NCBI GenBank assembly: GCA_964017235.1
Contig: OZ024931.1
Coordinates: 141,672,033-141,736,032, forward strand
Source of the DNA: Sabellastarte sp. h YS-2021
Lineage: Eukaryota; Annelida; Polychaeta; Sabellida; Sabellidae
Direction of reading: 5' to 3'
DNA length: 64,000 nucleotides
Shown here: positions 10,505 to 20,979 of the stretch, piece by piece
How positions within the stretch are numbered: the stretch's first letter is position 1
How the letters are laid out: each line of letters starts with the position of its first letter
Notes under the pieces: generated by a model
Seen by the model: the letters and a program-made list of their open reading frames with translations, nothing else
Database searches by the model: none
Told to the model about the DNA's origin: nothing
Made by a program: the position numbers and the translations under genes

Positions 10505-10860
10505 ACTGTTTACAGAGTGTACTGACTGGTAACACAGCCTTGTACACTTGGTTTCATCAACTGGTTACAGAGTATACGGCTGGTACTGGCTACACAGCCT
10601 TGTACACTTGGTGCAACAACTGGTTACAGAGTGTACCGGCTGGTACTGGCTACACAGCCTTCTTCAACAACTACTTACAGAGTGTACCGACTGGTACTGG
10701 CTACACAGCTTTGTACACTTGCTTCAACAACTAGTTGCAGAGTGTGCCGGCTGGTACTGGCTACACAGCCTTGTGCACTTGCTTCAACCTACCGGTTACA
10801 AAGTATACTAACAGGGTGCTGGCTACACAGTCCTTACTGTACAGTGCTTCACCCCAACTG
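10505..10860 (+). repeat. DIRS leader tandem repeat, about six units of 52-61 bp
   Basis: Units begin 'GGTTACAGAGTGTACCGG' and run through 'CTGGTACTGGCTACACAG' and 'CTTGTACACTTG', with starts near 10512, 10565, 10625, 10676, 10737 and 10797. All three frames are partly open through it, which explains the low-complexity predicted proteins here. A run of A follows at 10869-10887. Confidence 0.85.
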
Positions 10861-11505
10861 GTTTAACACAAAAAAAAAAAAAAAAAGCTGGCGAAATATA
10901 GACCAGTAGATGTCAAAATGTATTGGTGACCCCAGCCTGCCAGTTTTTTGCCGGTTACAGAGAATTACTGGTTACAGTAAAGTACCGGATATGGAGTCCT
11001 GGTACCGGACAGAGTTGCCTAAGGTAAATTTGGTTATTCTTAGACCAGTCAGTGGGCTTGGTGATATGACTGTGATATGACAGTGTCCCAAGCTACTGCC
11101 AGGCAACCTTCTCTTATCACACCTCTCAAAAACCTGTTATCGGTGCTGGACTTGACTGGAGAGATAATAAATTTGTCATCATGTCCGGCCAGGGGTCAGA
11201 CATCTCACAAATGACAATTGCTCTGTAAATGCTGCACCTTGCTGGCTGCCGGCCCGGGGCGAAGAGTCTATTAATGTGAAAAGTTGTGTCAGCCCCACCA
11301 GACCACAATAAGAACAGAGAGACTGTTAATCTGGATCATTGTCACCAGACCGGACCAGTGTCCAGAGGGACAGGAAATGTTTGTCAGTATACCAAATGTC
11401 CCAAAGGTGGCACACAATCTGCCTATAGGGTCCAGACTAAGCCCTTTTTGGGAACTTAGGAAGCCTTGGGGACTGGACCCTAGGTAGTACCAATGTTGAA
11501 GGAGG

Positions 11506-12580
11506 GACACCTACGTCCATATATCTATACAAGAACAATCCAGGAAATGCCTGAGATTTCACATCCAAGGTCGGGCATTCCAGTTCAAGGCCCTGCCATT
11601 CGGTTTGTCCACAGCACCTTTGGAGTTCACCGTGATACCAAAGCAGGTGAAATTGATGACCATACACAAGGATTTAAGAAGCCACCATTACCTAGACGAC
11701 TGGTTGGTGAGGGCCAGCTCCCACCAGGCTTGTCTCCAACATACACAGGACCTAGTAAATAATGTGTCAGCAACTAGGTTGGCTGGTGAACTTAGAGAAA
11801 TCAGAGCTGGAGCCCAAACGAGACTTCAATTTTATAGGCTACCAGTTAGACCTCAGATCAGATCGGGTCCGGCCGACTCCAGATAGATGGCAGAACCTTC
11901 AAGAGAAAATGCTGAAACTGCTATCCCTACCGGCTTGCCCGGTCCGGGAATTCATGTCCTTGATAGGTTTGCTAACAGCTACAGAAAAGCAAGTTCATCT
12001 AGGCCAACTTCATATGAGACTCATTCAGTGGCATCACAAAAACAACTGGAGGGTACCAGAATCACTGGAAAAGGTGATCCAAGTCCCCAGGTCCCTGCAC
12101 CCCCATTTACAATGGTGGCTGAAGGAAGACAATGCACTTACAGGCCAACCATTACACCCAATAAAACATGCTCTGCAAATAGTTACAACGCATCAATAGA
12201 AGGGTGGGGCGCTCACTTAGATGAGCACTTTGCAAGAGCAACCTGGTCCCTTCCGGGAAGCAAGTTGTATATAAACTATCTAGAACTTTAAGCAGTTTTT
12301 CTGACTTTAAGAGTTCTAAGACATTTGCTCAAACAAGATAGTACTTGTAGCAACTGACAACACCACAGTAGTGTCATACATAAAGGAAGGAGGAATGAGG
12401 TCGGGCCCACTTTGTGCCCTACTATGGAGAATCTTGACCTGGTGTGCCAGGAAACAAGCGACTCTAGAGCACGACACATTCCAGGCCGGCCTAATGTGGT
12501 GGCAGACAGGCTGTCCAGGCTAGGCCAGACCATCCAAACAGTGGTTTCTCCTTCCAGCGGTCTTCCACTCTATGCAGTAG
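11506..12580 (+). pseudogene. DIRS reverse transcriptase / RNase H remnant
   Basis: In order: 'DTYVHISIQ' (RT motif A region), 'FHIQGRAFQFKALPFGLSTA' (motif B region), 'HHYLDDWLV' with the catalytic YLDD at 11689-11700, 'GWLVNLEKSELEP' and 'FNFIGYQLDL' (motifs D/E), then RNase H pieces 'ASIEGWGAHLDEHF', 'ATDNTTVVSYIKEGG' and 'RHIPGRPNVVADRLSR'. A shift near 11760 separates YLDD from motif D. In RNase H the usual Asp of 'DASxxGWGAHL' is Asn at about 12184. RT sequence before motif A is missing. The order RT, RNase H, recombinase is that of DIRS. Confidence 0.85.
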
Positions 12581-12989
12581 GTGGCACCGGCCCAAAATAG
12601 ACTTATTTGCCACGAGGTTCAACAAGTCACCTCTGTTTTGTGTCACCGGTACCGGTTCCCCTGGCCACAGCAGTGGATGTGCTCAGTCGGCCATGATAGG
12701 ATCTAAAAGGATACACCTTCTCACCATCAGCCATATTGGGCAAAGTGGTGGAGAGGTTACAAGACTCCCCATGTAAGAGAATCATTCTGATTGCTCCGGG
12801 GTGGCCCAATATGCCTTGGTTTTGGGATCTAGTGGCCATGTCCAGCCACATCCCTCTGAACCTGCCCAATCTGCCCAGCCTGTTCACAGCCATTCGATCA
12901 GATCCCTCAGAGAAATCTGACAATCAATATCTCCATGCAGGGCTCCTAGAGCCTCAGCACTCGAGGAGCAGGACTTGTCTGAGGCAGTG

Positions 12990-14286
12990 GCAAGAATTGA
13001 GGCTCCTCAAAAGGGGGTCAATCAGATCAGTCTATGAGGCAAATGGGTCTTTTTTACCAAGTGATGTATCATTCATCAGGTGGACTTCGGGCACCACCTG
13101 TAAAGTCAGTTGTTGACTTCCTTAGGTACCTGCTTCAGGACAGGAAGTTGCAGCCCAGTACCATTGATGGTTACAGGTCAGCCATTGCTGATAGTCTGGG
13201 AAATTTGCCCATCAATGTTAGTAAGGAAAAATCTCACTCGTCTCCTGGATAGCTTCCACTGAGACAGACCCAAAGACCGGAGGGGAACCCCCTCCTGGAA
13301 CCTCTCCCTGGTTTTTGCACCAGTTGACAAAGTTCATTTTGAACCAATTATAGGCCTCCTTGAAGCATTTACCTTCAAGGCAGTTTTCTTCTTGGCCCTG
13401 GGGTCGGGCAAGCGTAGAAGTGAGATACATGCTTGGCAAACAGCCCAGCACCATTGATGGCTATAAGTCACCCATTGTTGATAAACTGGGAAATTCACCC
13501 TTCAACATCAGTAAGGACGGAAATCTCGCTCGTCTCCTGGATAGATTCCTCAGAGACAGGCCCAAAGGCAGGAGTGGCATACCCTCCTGGAAATTCTTAC
13601 TGGCCGTGCACCAGCTAAGACCCCATTTGATCCAATCAAGGAGGCCCCCTTGAAGCATTTGACCTTCAAGACGGTATTCCTCTTGGCCCTTGGGTCGGGC
13701 AAGTGCAACGTGAGATTCATGCCTGGCAAAACTGATATATTGGACACCAATCCGATTGGTCCAAGGTGTCCCTGTATCCATCACCCAGCTTTCTATCCTA
13801 GAATCAGCTGGCCATAGAGTGTCCAGTGTGGTTATAACAGCCCTGGCCCCGACTCTGGATAGATCCCTCAAGTCTGACAGGTCCCTCTGTCCGTTCAAAG
13901 CATTGGGCTACTATTTGAACAGGACCTCAGACATCAGGCAGAATAAGGAGGTGGTTTTTGTCTTCTTTAAGAAAGGTTTCAACAAAGACATCTCACCTGC
14001 CACTATCTCCTCTTGGATCAAGCAGACTGTGATCCTATGTTATGAGCTCTCTGACCAGGAGTCACACTTTTAACATCAGGTTAAAGCCCATGATGTCAGG
14101 GCCTTGGCTGCTTCTAAGGTCTTCCAGTCGGGAGTCTCCTTAGATCCAATCTTGTCAGCCCGCCACTGAAGTCACAATACCTTCACACAGTTCTATATGA
14201 AGGTCGGGGCTTGGGCTGATTCGGAGCTTTACCCATTGGGCTCGGTAGTGGCTGCTCAGCAGATCCACAAGTGGCACTTAGATTGA
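12990..14286 (+). pseudogene. DIRS tyrosine recombinase, frameshifted and internally duplicated
   Basis: The N-terminal SAM-like part ('VVDFLRYLLQDRKLQPSTI') appears at 13105-13250 and again from 13441. The catalytic part shows 'GSGKRRSEIHAW' (first Arg, best preserved in the first copy, 13405-13435), 'SLCPFKALGYYLNRTSD', 'ATISSWIKQT', 'VKAHDVRALAASK' (the HxxR pair, about 14081-14115) and 'TFTQFYMKVGAWADSELY' with the tyrosine. It ends in 'QQIHKWHLD' and TGA at 14284-14286. Several shifts interrupt it. The enzyme would integrate the circular DNA intermediate of the element. Confidence 0.85.
13151..13735 (+). repeat. 290-bp tandem duplication within the DIRS recombinase
   Basis: 'CAGCCCAGTACCATTGATGG' at 13151 recurs as 'CAGCCCAGCACCATTGATGG' at 13441, and homology continues through both units to 'GGGTCGGGCAAG'. 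By eye the copies differ at more than 10% of sites, while the element's terminal repeats match each other. Confidence 0.88.
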
Positions 14287-14637
14287 GGAGATTTGTATAT
14301 GTGCATAACAGTTCTTCATGTACATAAGAATTAAGTGTGGCGTGCTTCCTTCGGGAGGTTTATTTGCATTCTGGGACTGAACTCATCCCTCTCTTCCCCT
14401 ACCTCAGAGCAGGTCTGCCAAAAAAAAAGGGGGGGCGACGGCGGTATAGCCCCGGGTAACCGGCTGCTGGCAACCGACCATGGCCTTGCAGGGTTTCCTG
14501 ACCTTAAAGTCAACCCAGGCCTGGACCTATAGGTCTTCTGACGAAGTCAGCCTAGACCGTAGGTTTAAAATTTGCTATTACTTGTGAGTTCACATAAGTC
14601 CCTAGTAACTTACCCGCCGACCAAGCGGTAGTTATTC

Positions 14638-14733
14638 AGCTATTGTCCATTGGATAGGATGTATTAACGCAATAAAATTGCAAATTTAATAAGTAAATTA
14701 AATTTTTATAAGTTAATACCCTATCCAATGGAC
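14638..14733 (-). repeat. DIRS internal complementary region
   Basis: The left half (14638-14677, 'CTATTGTCCATTGGATAGG' to 'GCAATAAAAT') is the reverse complement of the element's left tip (8700-8740). The right half (14675-14733, to 'CCCTATCCAATGGAC') is the reverse complement of its right tip (14951-15011). The halves meet at AAAT/ATTT. In DIRS this region templates the joining of the two ends into a circle. Confidence 0.92.
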
Positions 14734-14792
14734 ACACAAGACCCTCCCACTGACCCCGCTTTCAACTTACTAGGGGTCAAATAGGTTTAGAC

Positions 14793-15011
14793 AACGAAAA
14801 AGATGCTATGACGTCAGGTTGTCTAGACAGGAAGGAAGTACGAGGCGCCATCTGGGGAGTGCACAGTACTACGGACCGGCCAGCTAGTGGCAACACAGGA
14901 CGTCTTTTTCTGGCGTTTGGCGGGCCGGTCTGCGCCGACCGGATAAGCTATTGTCCATTGGATAGGGTATTAACTTATAAAAATTTAATTTACTTATTAA
15001 ATTTGCAATTT
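14793..15011 (-). repeat. DIRS right inverted terminal repeat
   Basis: Inverted partner of 8700-8895, carrying TGACGTCA at 14809-14816. The outer 38 bp are AT-rich and specific to this end; they are repeated inverted in the internal complementary region. Confidence 0.92.
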
Positions 15012-15275
15012 GCTAGAGTTTGTTTCAAATGAAGAGTTATCTCTCATATTTCTATATGGTTATGTACTAACGAAGCATGTTTTCAACTCAAACCTATGGC
15101 ACAAATATACCTATAATTTTACATTTATCTAATATAGAATTTGTTGACAAAACCTAAAAGCTCTCTGTTATCTATATTTTCACATATTAATTTTTGTTGC
15201 ATTCAATATCACTATGCTAAAATGTATTTATTACAGAATCCTTATATAAAATTATATATTTTATAAACATTATAG

Positions 15276-15369
15276 GAGCAGCAATCAGTTGTTTGAAAAC
15301 CACAATGCAGAAAAGAGTATTCACTATAGACGTCAAGCAAGATATTATCCTCGAAAGATGTGGATGTGA
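15276..15369 (+). CDS. Gene A last exon: cytoplasmic tail and stop
   Basis: After ACATTATAG the first base completes the Leu codon begun in the transmembrane exon (CT|G), then 30 codons run to TGA at 15367-15369. The tail (starting SSNQLFENHN and ending with 'RRQARYYPRKMWM') is basic and has three tyrosines; none forms a clear ITAM or other known signalling motif. The frame and phase fit across the 6.8-kb intron despite the DIRS insertion, which supports a functional gene. Confidence 0.82.
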
Positions 15370-15753
15370 TTCATCCAGTAGACTTGTGATGAAACACTCT
15401 TTACTATTTATATTATATAATGTCAAAGAAAACAGCTCTTCCGTTCATATGACATTTATACTCCATTTTCTATTGTGAAGAGATAAGCTCGAGTTTATAA
15501 CTTAGGGGCAACTATGACTAGTCCTGTTGGAAACAGGGCTGGAAAACTGGCAAAACGTAAGATTGACCCCCAAGTCAATTACCCTCAGAACCTTCTCCCG
15601 ACTTTTGAAATTCAGAAGCAAAAGTTGTAACTCTTGTGCCTAATTCACAGGAAACAGGAACAAGATTAACCAGGTCTACGTATACAAAAGAGAATGCAAG
15701 ATCAGTTGTAACACCAAAAAATGTAATTTGATATGAATTATAGCAGTACAGAA

Positions 15754-15947
15754 AATAAAGGGTTTGGCTACTGGAAAAAAGTCCTGTAGCTAATAAGATT
15801 ATGCTCAGAACCATATGATCAGATCAGTCAGAGGGACAAACTCATCAAAAAATGGAATTGGTGCATTACACTACTGGATAGTGTGAGAGCTTCATTAATT
15901 TACCTTATTCACGATCATTATTATATGTGTAAAGTATAATGAATAAA
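15754..15947 (+). terminator. Candidate polyadenylation signals of gene A
   Basis: AATAAA occurs at 15754-15759 and 15942-15947, about 385 and 575 bp after the stop. Either could end the transcript. Confidence 0.4.
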
Positions 15948-18119
15948 GTGATTAAAGATGGGATATTATGCTCCTGTTAACAGCCATAGTTATTTCTGAA
16001 CATACCCTTATTGATTTCAGCTTATTGCCTTGATCTGGATTCCAAAGTGCAAGGAGAAAATAATTTAAATATGTAATTCACAGGGTGGATGAGACTAATA
16101 AAATAGTAAAATTATATACAGTTCCTTAACTTTTTTGTAGATTTATAAATCACGGTAATAATACAGTCATGTTTTTAAAACTAACTGTTTACTTAAGGTT
16201 TTTACCTATTGTAAGTCACACAAATTCTGACGGTAAAATGAGCATTTCTAAATATAAATGAAAATTTCTATAAATTCTTAAAATATTTTTTGAAAGCTGG
16301 TACAAGCGCACATGGTTTTGGAACTAGGACTTAGTCTAGACTTAGACTTAAAGTTAAGACATTTTTATCTTACACTCGGGCTGGAATGGTTGTCCATATA
16401 TTTTAATGAAAATCTAGATCAATATTTTTATAAATGTTCTCAAATGAGATGTAAAATGCAATAAAACTGGATACATACACATCTGATGCCTGTCAGGAGT
16501 CAAACTAATAAGTTTTATATGTGATTTTGTCCACGTATCTTTATGCATTATGTGCATAACAATAACATTAAGTTTTCCCAAATAAAGTATACCAAACAAC
16601 AGATAAATGGATAGAAGGAACATCTTTTGGGCATTTATAAAGGTTTATAAAGTACAGTCCTGTCAAGGGCCTGCTATGGCAGTTGACCAGCCTTAAAACT
16701 ATTTGTTGCATGTACTTGCCTCTCTCTCACTTATTGGAGCCTCGGCCAATCAAATCAAAGGCCACATCCAGCCAACCTCAATTTTAGAATCGGGGTCACT
16801 TTGAATTTGGAAGCAATACTGGAAACATCTGGAAAAGAAAGATCTTGACCTTGAAGTTTGAATTCAATAAAAAATAAAGCTGAAGCCTTAGCAAGATTAC
16901 TTTATTTCTTTTATAACAGGTCAATATAGTGTTTTCTTCAATAGTTTCTGTTTTTTAAAACTTAATTTTCAGATTATTTCACAAAAACCTCATTTGTAGA
17001 ATGTAGCAGTGGACATTAGGCTCTCTGTAATGTACTCTCACGAAATGTGCAGATACACATTTTGATCTACTGAACAGCTCTCCATTGTATAATTTCTGTT
17101 GAACAAATTGATACAATTTTATACCATAAATTAACGTTATAAGAAAAAACAGCAAATAACAAAGAACTCAGAGGACTTGTAAAGCGGCAATAAGATAGAA
17201 TAAGTCAAAGTGGAATTCTTTAAAATTTGGGATTGTTTTGTATCCAGAGTGTGATACAGAACTTTTAACAAATTTAATCACGTCAGCCTTTGGCTAGGGT
17301 CTACCCATATAAAAAGTCATATATAAAGTTTCATGAAAATGTCTTTGTTTCTGTGCAATTGCAAATACAAACAGACCAACAAATGCACCGAAAAACTTTG
17401 GTAGAAAATTACGGCCTCAAATTCATGTAAATCCAATAACAGTCCAGGAGAAGGTCCCCCCAACACACCCCAATAACAAAACTAGCATTGGAGCTAAAAT
17501 TAAGCACATCTATGTTAACACCTACATAACAATGGTGCCTGGGCCCACATTACTTCCAGACATAACTAAATACAACCAACACAGCCCAGGCGCCCAGGGG
17601 CAAGAAACCACATGTTAACTTCAGCAATTACTATACATATACATCACATGAGTGCCCCATGAATACAAATTAAAATATGAGTACATGAGATGCTCATTCA
17701 TTACCTTGTACAGCCTACCATTTCCAGGCAATGTGACTAAAAAATCACCACTAAAACAAAATAAAGTTTAAAAACCTGTTAACCAGGTGGACTACAGACC
17801 CACCAAAGTAATTCACCTGACAGTAGGTGACTGACTATGTTAACCCAATTCAACTTCTCACTCTTCATAGCTACAAGATAACTCATTGTTATACTGATAC
17901 AAAAACTGCTGGCAAGCAGCCATCTGTTCAAACTTTGAAATAATTTACACTGACACTTAATTGTTGCTATAAAATTTGACCTTTGTGGTAGCATAGAGAT
18001 AACTCTGACACATCATCAGAGATATATAAAAACGACACATCAAATTGAATTATTACCACCAAATAGCCAAACTAGGTAGTAAGTAGGTGATGTTGAAAAG
18101 AAGACGCCACAGAGGAAGT
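15948..18119. other. Intergenic region between gene A and the second recombinase element
   Basis: AT-rich, with no exon-like conservation seen. 'GGACTTAGTCTAGACTTAGA' at about 16327 resembles the short repeat at 28597. Part of 17400-18119 may be the 3' non-coding end of the neighbouring retroelement, but I could not find its terminal repeats. Confidence 0.4.
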
Positions 18120-18990
18120 ATGTCTAGATCAGAGGCAATATATGCCTGTACTGCCTCAGAAGTCCAGGTTCCATGTGACTTAATAACCTGAATAGGGAGA
18201 TGATGGTTAATAGCAAAAGTTGCCCCGATCTTCGAAAATAGTGGAAAGTATGGGAAGATGGATCTACATTAATGCTGTGTAATACATTGCCAAGAAAATT
18301 CCTAACATTGGTCTGAGAAAGTGAAAGTAACCTGGGGGGAATACAAAACAATGGAGCATTCTTTTGGGCTGGAATACTGGCCACCAGGGTCCTGAAAGTT
18401 TGAATGGGGCATAAGGGACTAGTCCCCAAGCAGGGAACCCTGACAACTGTGTGCTGAGAATAAGCTTGCCTGGTTTTCGACCATTTTATTATGATTGTAG
18501 CCCCCTGGTGGTCAACTAAAACATTGCCCCTACAGAGGTGACGTGAAAGATCAAACTCAAATGGGACTGGAGGAACCAGATTACTGAGCCTGAAAAAGCA
18601 AAGAAAGCCAACAGAAATATAAGCTTATACACATACTCTAAGGGGGCTAGATCACAGGCACTACAGATAGTCTTAAAAGTAGAAATGTCAAAAATACCTT
18701 TTACTCTGGGAAGACAGCTTACATTAACTTTAAGAGATCTTAACAAAAGAGATCATTTAAAACTTTGCAGACAAGCAAGTGGGAGGTTATACCACTGAAA
18801 TTTAAACTTAAGAGCTGAGATGTAGTTGAGAATAGAAGGAAATGCCAAATTATTGAAAGCTAACATCTGAACAAACATGAGAATGTCCTGGTCTGAAACC
18901 TGAAGGACAGAACGACCCACAAAAACCATAAAGGCTAGAAAGGTTTTAAAACAATTTTCATATGCTAACCTACACTAAGGCCTGTAGGCA
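18120..18990 (-). pseudogene. Tyrosine recombinase of the second recombinase retroelement
   Basis: The C-terminal catalytic part reads 'HTFHYFRRSG' (HxxR) followed, after a shift, by 'HHLPIQVIKSHGTWTSEAVQ' and AYI, the active tyrosine. Upstream are 'NVLVDHQGATIIIKWSKTRQ' and 'SPLCPIQTFRTLV'. This is the R-HxxR-H/W-Y layout of integrase-like recombinases in Ngaro/DIRS elements. The expected first Arg is not clear in 'SNLVPPVPFEFDL'. Frameshifts near 18220 and 18530 inactivate it. Confidence 0.75.
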
Positions 18991-19079
18991 TTTTCCAGAT
19001 GATGGTTAACTGAATCCATAAGCCCACACTGGAAGGAAGACCAACCTGTACAAAAATACAAAGAAAATCATTGATAAAT

Positions 19080-20360
19080 ACCTAATTTAAATATCCTGTC
19101 TCAAGGTAAGGTGTACCATTTTACCGGGAATCACCTAAGTTGAGATATAAACTTTGTGAGCATAGCCATAGGGTCCCTATTAGCTTCCCACCTGGATTGG
19201 AGATCAGCGACCTGATTTTTAACCCCAGGGACATGTGTAGCCCAGATATGGATGTCATTGACCGCATCCTCAAACCAAATATTCCTTGCAATGGTGGTTA
19301 GGAGGGGATCTCTAGTGAAACCTGAGTTAATAATAGATACTGCAGCTGAGTTATGTAGGCTTATAACTAACTGTTTTGATGACTAGTCAGAGCACCAAAC
19401 TTTCAATGCCACAAATACATTAAATAACTCCAGATGAGTTATGCTTATGTTCAATTGGAGTAGGTACCAGGGTATGTCAGATTTATACACACAGCTGCCC
19501 CAACGACCCCCCAAGCCTTTGAGTGAAGCAATCCAATTCTGGGGATGTCATCCGAAAAAATTGGATGTCGATATGAGGACTGACCATTATAAGTATGGAC
19601 AAAACTAGTAAACCATCTTAAGTCTCTTCTCATGTCTTCAGTGACTTGAACAGTATTAGAAGTCATATTCTTAAGAGCCTCCAGTAATCTATTTGTAAAT
19701 ACTCTAGTAGCCTTGACCCCCCCTATGCATAAACATCAAGGAGCCCAACAAAGACTGAAGTTGATTTTTGGAAATATTTTTACTTTTTTTGAACAGAGGA
19801 ACACTTTTCCAATATCTGCTGGAGTTTGTCAGGGGGAATTGTAACCGATTCCCTTTCAGTGTCTATGATAACTCCGAGGCATATACACCTAGTAGAAGGA
19901 GGGGCAAGTTTGGACAGACTCTCCAAAAATCGCCTCAAAAATTGATAAGATTTCATAGAATGACTTTCACTCTCCAGCCCAAGTAGATCATCCACACAAT
20001 TTACGATGTGGTGACCTTTTGACCCCATAATATATCTTATATAATCAGTGAATCTGGTCAGAATCCTCGAACCATTCCAATATCCAAAGGGGACCCTGCA
20101 ATCCCCAGAGTAGTCACCATCCCAGTGTAAACCCAGGAGATCCCAATCAGAGGGGTCCACAAATAACTGCCTAAATGCACGAGCCAAATCAATTTTATAA
20201 ATGTGGACCCAGGACCAATGTCACACAACCTTTGAGTGATCATGTCAATAGTCTGATAATGGAGTTTGAAAGCAGTACCAAGATATATATTCTTGGGAAC
20301 ACCTGAATTGACACTATGATCTGGAGGAAAGGACAGATCTATAATCACCCTCATTTTGTG
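19080..20360 (-). pseudogene. Reverse transcriptase / RNase H of the second recombinase retroelement
   Basis: RT pieces: 'RVIIDLSFPPDHSVNSGVPK', 'ARAFRQLFVDPSDWDLLGL' (motif A region), 'CRVPFGYWNGSRI' (motif B) and 'GHHIVNCVDDLLGLE' with the catalytic VDD (YVDD type, Tyr replaced by Cys). 'CLGVIIDTERESV' and 'MRRDLRWFTSF' lead into RNase H, seen as 'NSAAVSIINSGFTRDPLL' and 'IWATHVPGVKNQVADLQSRW'. Two or more shifts break it (near 20180 and 19520). Best match in kind is DIRS/Ngaro RT. Confidence 0.8.
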
Positions 20361-20979
20361 ACTGACTTCTCCCTGGTTATAAAGGGGGAAATTTGAGTGT
20401 TTACTCCAAAAGGGGGAGGGAAAGGGGCCAAAAATAGCTCCATGGGCCTTTTCCTCTTAAAGATACGTCAGGACATGCTGAAGAAAGAACCTAGCTGAGT
20501 TATGGCTATTGAAGGTAGGGCACAAGAAAGGCTTGACTGTCAAACTTAAGATCTGCCAATTGTACATTGTTCACTGCATTAGGAAATGTTGTTAAAAATT
20601 AATCACTTCTTATTCACTATAAAACTGAGGTCTGTTCAACCCCTGCCCTGAGGAAGAATTAGTGTCAAATAATTTACAAAGAAACAGCTGATCGCGATTA
20701 CCCTCACTACATGGAGTAACACTCTGAGTAGTAGCCTGAGCATATTTAGAAAGATCTGTGTAAAAAGAATGAACTAATGACTGCACTGAAGTGATCTGCA
20801 CATTGCCCCCCATGTTTTCATTCACCTCTCCCTGGTGGACATGTAGTGAGTTTACCATATTACTATGCATGTGCCATTTAAACCTAAGTGTAAATAAGGT
20901 AATTCTTCCCCAGGAACAATGGCAGAACAGACACTAGGGGTCCCACTTAGTGACCCAGATTTTTCTTGACTATTGTGAG

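Larger units (their letters stand above)
8700..15011 (+). mobile_element. DIRS-type tyrosine-recombinase retrotransposon, structurally complete ends, decayed core
   Basis: A 6.3-kb element with inverted terminal repeats (8700-8895 and 14793-15011) and an internal complementary region (14638-14733) matching the outer tips of both ends. This is the diagnostic DIRS arrangement. The tips share an ATTT (8700-8703 and 15008-15011), as expected for crossover by a tyrosine recombinase, and I see no target-site duplication. In order it carries a repeat-rich leader (about 8900-10900), remnants of reverse transcriptase and RNase H (11506-12580) and a tyrosine recombinase (12990-14286). Gag and the N-terminal part of RT seem deleted, since only about 600 bp lie between leader and RT motif A. 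It sits in sense orientation in the last intron of gene A. Confidence 0.9.
679..15369 (+). other. Gene A model (3' part): CCP, SEA-like, GCC2/GCC3, transmembrane, tail
   Basis: Seven exons form one continuous reading frame: 679-855, 4527-4713, 4992-5176, 5387-5470, 7669-7761, 8364-8472 and 15276-15369. All intron ends are GT-AG and all junction phases agree (1,2,1,1,1,2). The product is a type I membrane protein whose N-terminal part lies before the window. Introns carry a pogo transposon, a 146-bp minisatellite and a complete DIRS element. The domain order (extracellular CCP, membrane-proximal SEA-like fold, cysteine-rich GCC2/GCC3 unit, one helix, short basic tail) suggests a cell-surface recognition or adhesion receptor. 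That function is inference from family knowledge. An exon before 679 is certain in principle but cannot be placed. Confidence 0.8.

Noticed and set aside
10486-10909. Three overlapping open frames of 82-92 codons
   Set aside because: All are translations of the 52-61-bp tandem repeat in the DIRS leader.
13461-13898. 145-codon minus-strand open frame
   Set aside because: Antisense of the duplicated DIRS recombinase.
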